Positions 48,076-53,479 of a stretch of 64,000 nt of DNA are shown here, piece by piece. The DNA is from Microglena sp. YARC (Eukaryota; Chlorophyta; Chlorophyceae; Chlamydomonadales; Chlamydomonadaceae): the NCBI GenBank assembly GCA_022414725.1, contig CM039463.1, forward strand, positions 37,718,816 through 37,782,815, given 5' to 3'. The notes beneath the pieces are model-generated. The model was not told the DNA's origin. It did not search any database and worked only from the letters and a program-made list of their open reading frames with translations. Every line of letters starts with the position of its first letter. Position 1 is the first letter of the stretch. The position numbers and the translations under genes are program-made.

Positions 48076-50456
48076 CTGTCCATCAGGTCTGGCAGGTCCT
48101 TCGCGTGTCCAGCTGCCTGCAGCATCCCCAGGGCTGTCCCATAGGCACGGTAAGTCTTTTCTGAATCCTGGAGCTCCTCCGACCGGTGAGTTACCACAAA
48201 GGCTATGGCCCATCCAAGCAAACCTGACTTAGCCTCAGCCGCCCGTGTTGCCTGGGAGCGTGCGTTCCTGGTCACGCGTGCGGAGGGCTCAGGGACTTTG
48301 GCATAGTGGGGCAGGATCAGGTGCAGGTGCGGGTAGTTGCACGGGGGCAGGTGCATGGGCAGGGGCAGGTTCTTGGGCAGGGACTTGGGCTGGGCAGGGG
48401 CACAGGTGGGGGCAGGGGCAGGGTGAGGACCCAGCGACGCAGTGACGGTGTCTTCAAGGGAAGGGGCAGGATCCGCCGGGGGACAGACAGAATCTACCGG
48501 GGCAGGCATGGAATCTAACAGGTCAGGGGCTGCTGTGAGCTCTGAAGCCCGCCTTGTCTGCAGGCGGGTGTTCCTTGCCACAGGCGCATACGGTTCAAGT
48601 GCTTGCGCAGGAGCAGAGGAGGGGGCAGGGACGGCTGCTGGTAGGGTAAGGATTACGATGCCCTCTGACAAACGCCTTTTCTGCAGGCGGGTGTTCCTTG
48701 CCACAGGCACAAACGGCTCGCGTGCTTGTGCGGGAGCAGAGGAGGGGGCAGGGACCGCTGCTGGTAGGGTAAGGTCTACGATGCCCTCTGACAACCGCCT
48801 TTTCTGCAGGCGGGTGTTCCTTGCCACAGGCACAAACGGCTCGCGTGCTTTTGCGGGAGCAGAGGAGGGGGCAGGGACAGGATCTATTGGGGGCAGGACT
48901 GATTTGCCCTCTGACGCTCGCCTCTTCAGGGGGCGGGTTTTCCGTGCTACCCGCGCGTGCGCTGCAAGTGCTAGGACGGGTGCTGAGGGACCAGCTGTGC
49001 ATGCGGCGCTTTCTGAAGCCCCTTTAGCTTGCAAGCGGGAATTCCTGGCCACAAGTGCACGAAAGGTAGGGGCAGAGGAGGGGGCCGGGAGGGCGGCTGG
49101 TAGGGCAAGCACTGCGATGCTCTCTGACACCTGCCTTTGCTGGAGGCGGGTATTCCTGGCCACAGGTACACACGAGGCTGGGGCCGATGCAGGGGCACAG
49201 GAGGGGGCAGGGGCTGCGGCGACTGCGGGTGGGACAGCGTCACGTGGGCGAGGCGCTGTATCTAAGGCAGCCAACGTCCCAGGAGCACCTGCCGACTCCC
49301 GCCGAGCTTGGAGACGTGTGATTCGTGCCACATGGGACAGAGGTTTTGGGACGGGGGCAGGCTCGCATGGGACAGGGACTGCCCCATGGGCTGAGGCAGA
49401 GGAAGGGCCAGGGACTGCAGCTATTGCGGGTGGGATAGCGTCACGTGGGGCGGGCTCTGTATCTAAAGCAGCCGTCGTCCCTGAAACGCAGGCCGACGCC
49501 CGGAGACGTGTGATCCGAGCCACAGGTGAACATGGGACAGGGACTGCCCCCTTGGCTACTGTGCCAGCTGAGGCCCTCCTAGTCTGAGGGCAAGTGCTAC
49601 TGGCAAGACTTTCGATGTGAATTGTATCACATGCAGCTGTCGTGGCAATGCCTTCTGAGGTCCTCCTGGTCTGAGGGCGAGTGCCCCTGCCTAAAGGTGC
49701 GACGTGCATGGCTTCCAACGGGGCTGTAACGGTGGCTGTGCCTGCTGAGGCCCTCCTAGTCTGAGGGCGAGTGCCCCTGCCAAGAGGTGCGATGTGAATT
49801 GCTGCCAACGGGGCTGTCGTGGCTGTGCCTGCTGAGGCCCTCCTAGTCTGAAGGCGAGCGCCCCTGCCAAGAGGTGCGACGTGCATTGCTGCCAACGGGG
49901 CTGTTGTGGCTGTGCCTGCTGAGGCCCTCCTAGTATGAGGGCGAGTGCCCCTGCCAAGAGGTGCGACGTGCATTGCTGCCAACGGGGCTGTCGTGGCTGT
50001 GCCTGCTGAGGCCCTCTTAGTATGAGGGCGAGTGCCCCTGCCAAGAGGTGCGACGTGCATTGCTGCCAACGGAGCTGTTGTGGCTGTGCCTGCTGAGGCC
50101 CTCCTAGTCTGAGGGCGAGTACTTTCAGCAAGACGTGGGATGTGCATTTCTTCACATGCTGCTGTCGTGCCTGTGATGCCCTCTGAGGCCCTTCTAGTCT
50201 GGCAACGAGTGCTCCTGGCAACAAGTGCGTCAATGGGAGCAAGAGCAGAGGTTGTGGGTGGGCCAGGGGCTGAGGTTGTGGGCGGGCCAGGGGCTGTGGT
50301 AGTGGGTGGGCCAGGGGCAGAGGATGGGACAAGTGCAGGGCCATGGGCAGGTTCTCCTATTTGCTTCTGCTCCATGCAGTGCCATGAGCGCTTGCCATTC
50401 TCCACCCCTGGCTTGTTGCTACCGCCAGCTTGGAGCCCTGGAACCTGATCGTGGAC
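30580..50456 (-). CDS. Giant A/B-like cyclin gene (rebuilt by splice phase)
   Basis: Exons, in transcribed order: 50456-48076, 46850-46637, 44019-43957, one of 39031-38942, 38760-38671 or 38577-38488, 35487-35403, 31316-30580. Phases agree at each junction and give about 1,189 residues. After ~865 residues of repeat and linker, the cyclin box reads MVDPMYMDRY, CRGLLAQWM, IAVNLMDHY, GVTAMMIATKYEE and ITPQGLLNMEKEML, spaced as in cyclin A/B. Family CDK-contacting Lys (KYEE) and Glu (NME) are kept, as are the Arg and Asp of the buried salt bridge. The DW of MRxILxDW is QW. A second cyclin fold (PTALTF, LQYKPSLLSAAAVLL) follows. It should bind and activate a CDK. The 5' end is unknown. The N-terminal repeat exon is joined on phase and strand only. 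Confidence 0.85.
31317..32560 (-). repeat. GGTTGTG minisatellite in the last cyclin intron, with one exon-edge copy
   Basis: About 1.2 kb of GGTTGTGAGGGTTGTGGGTTGCG variants on the plus strand (CACAACC on the sense strand). At about 31508-31585 it includes a copy of the start of the last exon with acceptor-like context: on the sense strand ITPQGLLRMGKEMLMALGY, open and in the same frame as the real exon edge, then repeat again. The exon-like copy differs from the true exon at roughly one base in six. Confidence 0.88.
32768..32936 (-). mobile_element. MITE of the AATATTAG family
   Basis: Reverse orientation relative to 28242-28416. It contains GACGAGCCGCCTCACCAGAAT and ends TAGTTGCCGTTCCCTA. 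It lies in the last cyclin intron. Confidence 0.75.
33080..33195. repeat. Dispersed ~110-bp repeat (second copy at 43450-43560)
   Basis: ATTGAAATTGTTACATCCGTGTAAT, CACAGGACGTGAA and GTAAGCCGGAGCTAGC are shared with 43458-43555 at about 90% identity. GCTATAGCCACCGTAAGGCA echoes again at 33293. Confidence 0.7.
33350..33562 (-). mobile_element. GC-rich dispersed element, copy 2 (minus)
   Basis: Reverse-orientation member of the 26765-26998 family, from TCCTCTGCAGCGTTGC through GCTGACGTGTCAGGCTTCG to GGGGGGGCTCCGCCAAAAA. It is intronic in the cyclin gene. Confidence 0.75.
33845..34010. repeat. Dispersed repeat with TATG tail, copy 3
   Basis: TATGTATGTATGTTACAGTCC at its left joins GGCGTAGGCCAAATAGGCTAAAGG, and the copy runs to GAGTTCGTGCTACAGTGATAAT. 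Confidence 0.75.
34085..34284 (-). mobile_element. MITE of the AATATTAG family
   Basis: Begins TAGGGGTCGGCTATGTTA and ends ATTTGCCGTTCGTTAG. The TGAGCTGTCTCACCAGAAAT core is present. It is inside the last cyclin intron, close to two hAT-like MITEs. Confidence 0.75.
34334..34527. mobile_element. hAT-like MITE, copy 3 (12-bp perfect TIR)
   Basis: CAGGGTACTACT at the left is the exact reverse complement of AGTAGTACCCTG at the right. The flanks ATACTCAC (34326-34333) and ATGCTCAC (34528-34535) form an 8-bp duplication with one mismatch. The target sequence, CACATACTCACCAGTT, is itself a copy of the donor edge of the cyclin exon at 35403, so the element sits in an exon-edge repeat. Confidence 0.92.
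34557..34750. repeat. Duplicated ~190-bp segment (second copy at 38232-38430)
   Basis: CACACACACCAGTGTT, GACGAGTCGCCATT, TCGCCATTCCATCGAATGCTGCACCC and GCTACGCAACTATCCTGAAATCAGGGCTGAG are shared, at about 88% identity. On the minus strand both copies keep an open frame with GAAFDGMAT(E/K)WRLV, hinting at coding origin. I recognise no family. Both lie in cyclin introns. Confidence 0.65.
34780..34862 (-). repeat. Copy of the 3' edge of cyclin exon 35403-35487
   Basis: The minus strand reads AAAGGAGTGGTGTTCCATAACTG then GTGAGTATGTGCC, almost identical to the end and donor of the exon at 35403-35428. It is followed by unrelated sequence and then the hAT-like MITE. Confidence 0.7.
34863..35053. 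mobile_element. hAT-like MITE, copy 4 (perfect 8-bp TSD)
   Basis: CAGGGTACTTCAAATGG to GCTTTGAATTACCCTG with the exact duplication GTGCAAGG at 34855-34862 and 35054-35061. It is most similar to the copy at 8290-8474 and shares the CCAAATTGGCCAGCGCTTT start. Confidence 0.95.
35113..35335 (+). mobile_element. GC-rich dispersed element, copy 3
   Basis: From TTTCTGGCGGAACCCCC to GCAACGCTGCATAGGACTTGT. It is close to the copy at 26765-26998 (shared CCCGACATGTCAGCCAACTG and CTCGCTTCGGTCAGCTCC). It ends about 70 bp from a cyclin exon. Confidence 0.78.
35403..35487 (-). CDS. Cyclin exon with GVTAMMIATKYEE
   Basis: Acceptor TCTGCAG (35494-35488), 28 codons plus one nucleotide, donor CTG/GTGAGT (GT at 35402-35401). 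It encodes VGVTAMMIATKYEE and a further 14 residues ending WCSTT. GVTAxxIA(S/T)KYEE is the most conserved segment of A/B cyclins, and its Lys contacts the CDK in known structures. Entry phase 0 matches the 90-nt exon before it; the single trailing G joins the AA of the last exon to form Glu. Confidence 0.93.
35491..36260 (-). repeat. 98-bp tandem array with acceptor-edge copies
   Basis: About 7.6 units of exactly 98 bp (CAGACGAGG at 35491, 35589, 35687 and so on) with over 90% identity. On the sense strand each unit ends TCGTCTGCAG/GTGGCTGTCGCCAG, a copy of the acceptor and first bases of the exon at 35487 (TCGTCTGCAG/GTGGGGGTAACTGCC). The true acceptor is the last one in the row. Part of the unit (GGCTGAGGGGGCCAGCCCGTTT) also occurs at about 21330. 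Confidence 0.9.
36452..36852. mobile_element. AATATTAG MITE (36564-36740) between two 110-bp direct repeats
   Basis: GTGGGTGTGGACGTGGGTGTG through TTCATGTTTGTGTAGGGGCCTGG occurs at 36460-36560 and 36747-36848. Between them lies the MITE GTAGGGAACGGCAACTAAT...TATAGCCGGCCCCTAC. The MITE probably entered an existing tandem pair at a GTAG motif. Confidence 0.75.
36922..37170. repeat. Poly-C tract and CACCC repeat
   Basis: A run of about 64 C with a single T interruption (36923-36987) is followed by CCACCCAC and CACACA repeats. The exact length of the homopolymer is unreliable. Poly-Pro and poly-Gly frames here are not genes. Confidence 0.9.
38488..38577 (-). CDS. Cyclin-box alternative exon, copy C
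   Basis: Thirty codons, phase 0, reading RQYVLKIAVHLMDRYRATC and then DEALGKLQLHL. Acceptor TCCAG. The donor is GTGTGTG rather than GTGAGTG, so splicing here may be weaker than at copies A and B. It corresponds to the ETLxLAVNxxDRFL...KLQL helices of the first cyclin fold. Confidence 0.75.
38671..38760 (-). CDS. Cyclin-box alternative exon, copy B
   Basis: Thirty codons, phase 0, reading RQYLSTTAVHLMDRYWATC and then NEALGKLQLHL. Acceptor TTTCAG, donor CTG/GTGAGT. The last residues HL join VGVTA of the next exon to give KLQLHLVGVTA, exactly the family's KLQLxGVTA. All splice signals are intact. Confidence 0.8.
38942..39031 (-). CDS. Cyclin-box alternative exon, copy A
   Basis: Thirty codons, phase 0, reading RQYFSKIAVNLMDHYRATC and then DEALGKLQVHQ. 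Acceptor CTCCAG, donor CAA/GTGAGT. Spacing from the Trp of the previous exon (QWM) to AVN is 20 residues, as in cyclin A/B. It has the family's N (AVN) that copies B and C replace with H. DHY replaces DRY/DRF. Confidence 0.8.
39119..39201 (-). pseudogene. Frame-shifting copy of the cyclin-box exon (14-nt class)
   Basis: Acceptor TTTCTCCAG after a good pyrimidine tract; donor CTG/GTGAGT. It encodes TIFIAVNLMDRYCATC only if one nucleotide is carried in, which the phase-0 exon at 43957-44019 does not supply. If spliced in alone it would shift the frame. Three more copies of this class lie at 37326-37768. They may be inert, or act as frame-breaking exons. Confidence 0.7.
39356..39992. repeat. (TATG)n microsatellite, ~640 bp
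   Basis: Tetranucleotide TATG with TGTG variants. Its right end joins directly to TTACAGTCCAGGGG of the dispersed repeat (39991). It is intronic in the cyclin gene. All long Cys/Val/Tyr frames are artefacts. Confidence 0.95.
39991..40210. repeat. Dispersed repeat with TATG tail, tandem copies 4 and 5
   Basis: A 5'-proximal copy of about 95 bp (39991-40085) is followed by TGTATGTATGTTGCAGTCCAGG and a second copy (40099-40210), each opening with the TATG junction. The second runs to GAACTGAGCCCCAAATAA. Confidence 0.78.
40308..40553 (+). mobile_element. GC-rich dispersed element, copy 4
   Basis: From TTTTGGGGCGGAGGCCC to GCGACGCTGCATAGGACTTGT. It has a (ACCAGGTTT)3 expansion near 40361 that the other copies lack. 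Confidence 0.75.
40640..41420. repeat. GCGACGG-rich region with further dispersed copies
   Basis: 40650-40830 is rich in GGGCGACGG words. 40915-40985 (ACTTGAACTTGGTTACAT, TTTGGCTGCTCGCCATC) repeats 19825-19885. 40995-41210 is a minus copy of the GC-rich element. 41285-41420 (GCGACGCATGGGTCTGCC, GCGCTCCGCAGGGTTCGG, TGCTCAATTTGCGACC) matches 51040-51200 in reverse orientation. I see no gene in 41420-42000 beyond a T/C-rich tract. Confidence 0.6.
42020..43170 (-). repeat. Array of nine copies of the cyclin MRxILxxW exon
   Basis: Units of about 100-115 bp. The sense strand of each carries a version of LRMRGILIQWM (near 42050, 42155, 42260, 42370, 42495, 42590, 42695, 42805 and 43135), then a Ser/His-rich stretch and AT-rich filler. 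LRMREILIQWMTS (42781-42828) and IRMREILMAWM (42563-42612) are open; others have stops. They resemble canonical cyclin MRAILVDWL at least as much as the exon used in the reconstruction (CRGLLAQWM at 43957). A GC-rich element copy interrupts the array at 42838-43025. Confidence 0.75.
42838..43025 (+). mobile_element. GC-rich dispersed element, copy 5
   Basis: From GCAGAGACCCCCCTTCTGG to GCGACGCTGCATAGAACTTGT, inserted in the exon-copy array, so it is younger than the array. It has a doubled GTCTGACC. Confidence 0.75.
43209..43345 (+). mobile_element. MITE of the ATCATATGAT family
   Basis: GTAGGGATCGGCATATCATAT at the left, TATGATATCATAGTGCCTATCCC at the right. It shares CAAAGGCGAGTATGA and CATACAAATTGCATCATATG with 12161-12300. 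Confidence 0.75.
43680..43912. repeat. Direct repeat pair flanking TTGAATT-rich DNA
   Basis: TAGATCAGACTGCC followed by AAGACCCTTTCTTGA occurs at 43680 and 43866. Between them is a TTGAATT/TTTAATT-rich tract. No gene. Confidence 0.6.
43957..44019 (-). CDS. Cyclin exon with CRGLLAQWM
   Basis: Acceptor CACTGCAG, 21 codons at phase 0 on both sides, donor AAG/GTATGT (GT at 43956-43955). It opens DLSKCRGLLAQWM and ends CRDLFK. Joined to the previous exon it reads PMYMDRYDLSKCRGLLAQWM, matching the family's P(x)YM..Q.DI...MRAILVDWL. Arg of MRAIL is kept; D of DW is Q. Nine diverged copies of this exon type lie downstream at 42020-43170. Confidence 0.85.
44030..44240. repeat. ~50-bp tandem repeat upstream of cyclin exon 43957
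   Basis: About five units share GAGGGAATGTTT, AGAATAGGTTAGG and CCAAAAGAGTATT. The nearest unit provides the pyrimidine-rich TTCCCTCAACAG before the exon's acceptor on the sense strand. Confidence 0.7.
44280..45090. repeat. 44-bp tandem array, split by a SINE
   Basis: Units of CAAGGGTGGTGCGATCAGTA, CCAGCAGTACAAT and CAAGGGTGGTG. There are about four units before and eight after the SINE at 44492-44701. Unit identity is over 90%. It is intronic in the cyclin gene. Confidence 0.9.
44492..44701 (+). mobile_element. tRNA-derived SINE, copy 3 (most intact)
   Basis: Head TGGTCTAGTGGTAGACCA (A-box region, 44514) and GGGGGTTCGACTCCCCC (B box, about 44552). The body GGTCATCGTCAACCGCGATGG and the tail CCAGGCGTTATCATTACC follow. 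An 11-bp duplication TCAAGGGTGGT is present at 44481-44491 and 44702-44712; the host array contains this word, so its duplication alone is weaker evidence here than in copies 1 and 2. Head and tail agree with the other copies at roughly 80-90%. Confidence 0.88.
45145..46372. repeat. 21-bp minisatellite, ~58 units
   Basis: Period 21 bp with two unit types alternating (GCTAAAGAAGAGGATGGGGTA and GCTGAAGAAGAGGATGGGGTA). The plus strand would translate as EEDGVAK/EEDGVAE. Scattered stops, absence of flanking coding signal and position between two minus-strand cyclin exons argue that it is intronic. Confidence 0.92.
46637..46850 (-). CDS. Cyclin exon linking the repeat region to the cyclin box
   Basis: Acceptor GGACAG, one nucleotide finishing an Arg codon, 71 codons, donor TAT/GTACGT (GT at 46636-46635). 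It encodes YVPVEPEAPARDWRPP, a Lys/Asn-rich stretch and LDDILDSHESLETESMVDP, then MYMDRY. The last part matches the YxxDIxxxLxxLExxxxxxxxYM region just before the A/B cyclin box. Both phases fit their neighbours. Confidence 0.85.
46855..47185 (-). repeat. Three copies of the 5' edge of cyclin exon 46637-46850
   Basis: About 90-bp units at 46880-46960, 46970-47050 and 47085-47170. On the sense strand each reads GACTGG(T/C/A)...GTGC, then CCCGAAGCACCC, then (A/G)AGA, matching GACAG/GTATGTGCCAGTAGAACCTGAAGCACCCGCACGAGA at the real exon. The AG of the acceptor is TG in these copies, so they are probably not used. Confidence 0.82.
47225..47355 (-). repeat. Dispersed repeat with TATG tail, minus copy 2
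   Basis: GTAGCACGAAATCAGGGC through AGGTTGGGCAAGTCCCTTTAG. It is truncated before the tail. I see nothing coding between here and 47990. Confidence 0.6.
48013..48075. repeat. (CAGA)n microsatellite at the exon boundary
   Basis: About 15 units of CAGA on the plus strand, i.e. (GTCT)n on the sense strand. It begins with the donor GT itself (48075-48074), so the intron opens GTCTGTCTG. Confidence 0.93.
48076..50456 (-). CDS. Large exon of 17 Arg-rich RxTRxQxRRASEG repeats (N-terminal part of the cyclin)
   Basis: 2,381 nt open at phase 0 after acceptor CCCCACCAG (50459-50457), ending two nucleotides into an Arg codon at GACAG/GTCTGT. Encodes 793 residues. After ~60 residues, 17 repeats of (V/L)ARxTRxQxRR(A/L)SEG follow, the first eight spaced 29-30 residues, the later ones 35-55 with Pro/Ala linkers (PAPSSAPA). 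Every unit presents RRxS-type basophilic kinase sites; two read KRRLSEG, which contains an RxL element. The C-terminal ~60 residues (WAIAFVVTHRSEELQDSEKT) are non-repetitive. Long openness and frame-preserving variation show coding. Membership in the cyclin gene rests on the matching Arg-codon phase with 46637-46850. Confidence 0.75.
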
Positions 50457-50469
50457 CTGGTGGGGAGGT

Positions 50470-50830
50470 TGGGGTGGTTGGAATGAGAAAGGTGGTGGTG
50501 GATGGGTGGGTGGATGGGAGGAGGGGAATGAGGGAGGTGGTGATGGATGGGTGGATGGATGGACAATGAGGAGAAGAATGAGGGAGGTGGTGGTGGACGG
50601 GTGGATGGAAAATGTTTGGTGGGGAAGGAGGGAGGTACCGATGGATGGGTGGATGGAGATGGAGGTGGGGAAGGAGGGGGAGAGCGATATGGTTGAAGGG
50701 TTGTTCCTGGTGGTGGACCTGGTAGAGAGCGTGTGGTGGATGGAATGAGGGAGGTGGTGGTGGATGGGTGGATGGGTGGGTGTAGGGAGAGTGTGAGGAG
50801 GGGAAGGAGGGAGGGATCTTGTTGAAGAGT
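50470..50830. repeat. GGATGGGTGGATGG repeats with exon-edge words
   Basis: Degenerate 60-80-bp units of GAGGTGGTGGTGGATGGGTGG. At 50700-50725 the plus strand has TTCCTGGTGGTGGACCTGGTAG, an antisense copy of the acceptor edge of the exon at 50456 (ACCTGATCGTGGACCTGGTGG). It lies in the intron or 5' region upstream of the large exon. Confidence 0.7.
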
Positions 50831-51039
50831 TGAACCTGCCTGTCCACTCCACTGCAGTGTATAGGAGGTACTGGTAGTTGTGGTGATGGTGCTGATAGAG
50901 GTGGTGTTTGCGGTGATGCTGGTGATAGTAGATGTTGGTAGAAGTAGTTGATGCAAATTTAATCTGTATCATAATTGAGAACAAATCAAATTGTAATAAA
51001 ATACAAAACCATGCGATCACTGCTTGTTTTCTGTACGAC

Positions 51040-51200
51040 GCGTCGCAAATTGAGCCATTCAATGCGACCCCACTGCGACGCGATGTCTCCCGAACCCTGT
51101 GGAGCGCAAAGCGTGGATCCCTTGAGGTTTGGGGGGGCATGTATGACTAGTTAAGTCGGACCCATGCGTCGCCATGCAGCGACGGAATGGCAACGCGTCG
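51040..51200. repeat. Dispersed repeat shared with 41285-41420
   Basis: CGACGCGTCGCAAATTGAGCC, CCCTGTGGAGCGCAAAGCG and CCATGCGTCGCCATGC are the reverse-orientation equivalents of the 41285-41420 segment. It ends the apparent open frame upstream of the large exon, so the ATG at 51140 is not a credible start. Confidence 0.6.
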
Positions 51201-51379
51201 CACACAAAAAAGTGCATGTGACCCACCTACAAATCTGAAGATATACTTGATTTTTAATCAATCCAAATTTAATCAGAATCATATTTTAAACTAAGTCAAA
51301 TGTTAATAAAATCTAACACCATGTGAGCTACCATAGTTTTATTTTCAGTTCAGAAAGTGGGTTACACGTAGCTTCATGA

Positions 51380-51600
51380 GTTTAGGCCTCCTCCATGGGC
51401 AGAGTCCTGGTAGCTTTAGTACGGTCGTCACGGGGTGTTACGGGGGCAGCGCCCCCGAGAGCTGGAGGTGGGGTGGGGTGGGGGTGGGGTGGGGTGGGGG
51501 GGATCTCATGTAGCAAACAGTTCGGCCAAAACAGGTTCTCGGGTAGCGATCGGGATAGGTAGGTAAAAAACAATTATGGGGCCTACCTTGATGACCACGA
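51380..51600. other. Unassigned DNA with a GGGGTGGG tract
   Basis: Low-complexity GGGGTGGGG at 51465-51510 and no recognisable coding sequence. The Pro-rich frame on the minus strand follows from the tract. Confidence 0.4.
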
Positions 51601-51639
51601 CACATTCGTCAAGCTGGTTGGATACATCGCCAAGAGCCC

Positions 51640-51917
51640 TGCCATGTGAGCAAGTGTTTGTGTGTTCGTGAGAGTGAGTGTGGGTGGGTGGGTGAGTGAG
51701 TGAGTGAGTGTGAGAGAGTAAGTGGGTGACTAGGTGGGTGGGTTAGTGAGTGGGTGAGTAAGTGAGTGAGAAACAGGCCCTGCTGGATTTGATGGTGTTT
51801 ATGTTTGAATCCGCTTAGTATGGGGGGTGAGGGTCCCGGTGAGGGTGGGGGTGGGGGTGGGGTTGAGGGTGAGGGTGGGGGTGAGGGTGAGGGTGGGGGT
51901 GAGGGGTGGGGGTAGGG

Positions 51918-51980
<63 letters not shown>

Positions 51981-52000
51981 GGGGTGGGGGTGGGGGTGGG

Positions 52001-52086
<86 letters not shown>

Positions 52087-52143
52087 GTGAGGGGAGGTGA
52101 GGGTTGAGGGTTGAGGTTGAGGGTTGAGGGTGAGGGTGAGGGT

Positions 52144-52197
<54 letters not shown>

Positions 52198-52259
52198 AGG
52201 GTGAGGGTGGGGGTAGGGGTGAGGGTGGGGGGGGGTGAGGGTGAGGGTGAGGGTGGGGC

Positions 52260-52326
<67 letters not shown>

Positions 52327-52412
52327 AGGTGAGGGTGAGGGTGAGGGTGAGGGTGAGGTGAGGGTGAGGGTGAGGGTGGGGGTGGGGGGTGAGGGTGAGG
52401 GTGAGGGTGGTT
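51640..52412. repeat. (GTGA)n tract and a ~590-bp (GGTGAG)n array
   Basis: 51665-51775 is GTGAGTGAGTGG repeat. 51825-52412 is nearly pure GAGGGT hexamer with a few GGGGGT and GAGGTT variants. The plus strand has a run of three G every six bases, which can form G-quadruplexes. The minus-strand Pro/Ser/His frames are artefacts. Confidence 0.95.
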
Positions 52413-52619
52413 TCTGTGGGTATTGCACACATACCCATCAGAAGAAGCAAAACGTTTGTCTGCCTTTCTTGCTAGACAAGGGGCACCTGCTATGGGTGTG
52501 GGCCATTTACCCTTGTGTTTTGATTAATGTGTGTGGGCATGGGTGTGGGCAATTCACCATTGATCAAAACACAAGTACATGCGTGTGTGTTGAAGAAGGG
52601 GGGCCACTTTTTCATTTTT

Positions 52620-52765
52620 GAGCGACATGTTGCAGCTTCTAGGCAGCTCCTTCCCCCCTGTCCTTGGGCCAAAGCTGAAGCTAGCTAGTGTGTCAGAAAG
52701 CGTCGGGCTTGACTCGGTTGCTTGCTAATGGAGCTGGATGGAAGCTGCTACACGTTGCCCCAAAA
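52620..52765. mobile_element. Decayed foldback MITE (AGCAGCTTCTAGGCAGCTCC family)
   Basis: GTTGCAGCTTCTAGGCAGCTCC at 52630 and its diverged reverse complement GGAGCTGGATGGAAGCTGC at 52731 flank ~80 bp including AAAGCTGAAGCTAGCTAG. It is related to 27636-27825. Confidence 0.6.
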
Positions 52766-52794
52766 TAAACAGTGAAGGGAGTGGTGAAGAGGTG

Positions 52795-52930
52795 AGGCGA
52801 AAAAGGGAGATTGGAAGAAAGGGGAATTGGAAGAAAGGGGAAAAGGAAGAAAGGGAGAAAGGGAGAAAGGGAGAAAGGGAGAAAGGGAGAAAGACAGGAA
52901 GGGAGAAAGGGAGAAAAGGAGAAAGAAGGT
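52795..52930. repeat. GGGAGAAA/GGAAGAAA repeat
   Basis: About 15 units of an 8-11-bp purine-rich motif. 52930-53270 is non-repetitive, with no supportable gene; a short open stretch at 53197-53478 (plus) shows no family motif. Confidence 0.85.
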
Positions 52931-53278
52931 CAGGGCTGGCCGTATCCAAGTAGGGCCTGGATGGGCATCTAACCCCCCACACACCCATATGCCCCATCCA
53001 GGCCCGAAGCCCCACCCGCACCCGCACCACCACCAAGAAGCATTCACGTCAGCCAAGCAGCATTCCCTCGTCCCACCCAGGTGTCTGCAGTCTCTAGTTA
53101 TCGCAATAATTGCAACAATCGGCCAACTCGCCGCTGGTTATCCCGTCCGTCGAGTAGTCTGCTTCTGGCTAGCCCAAAACGCACGGGAGTGCCAAAATGC
53201 CCGGGGGGGAAGGTTCGACACAGCAGCTGCGGGCAGATTGCCGCACATTGCTTAAACTGCGCGAATCCCATCCAGCCT

Positions 53279-53311
53279 GGGGCGTGCATCCCTGGCAGGG
53301 ATGCACGCCCC
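53279..53311. repeat. Perfect 15-bp-arm hairpin
   Basis: GGGGCGTGCATCCCT, spacer GGC, AGGGATGCACGCCCC. There is no T run after it, so it is not a polymerase III terminator. Confidence 0.85.
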
Positions 53312-53479
53312 CTCTTCTTCTCAGTATGAGGATCAGAAAGTCGGACCGTGCGCTTCCGCCGGATTTCGGTGAAGTTACGAGGTATGTGAGAGAGAGAGCG
53401 CATTATTTTGAACCCGGAATGAGTTATCTTCCAGTTTTGCTTTCACCAGGCTCAGAGGGTTACTCTCGCCACCGTTGAG

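Noticed and set aside
48442..49587. 381-codon plus-strand frame rich in Ala/Gly/Arg
   Set aside because: It is antisense to the repeat exon. The minus frame is longer, has the regular 29-30-residue motif and phase-matched splice sites.
50457..51140. N-terminal extension of the large minus-strand open frame up to the ATG at 51140
   Set aside because: The interval consists of CCATCCACC repeats, an exon-edge copy and a dispersed repeat (51040-51200). A good acceptor at 50457-50459 starts the coding part.
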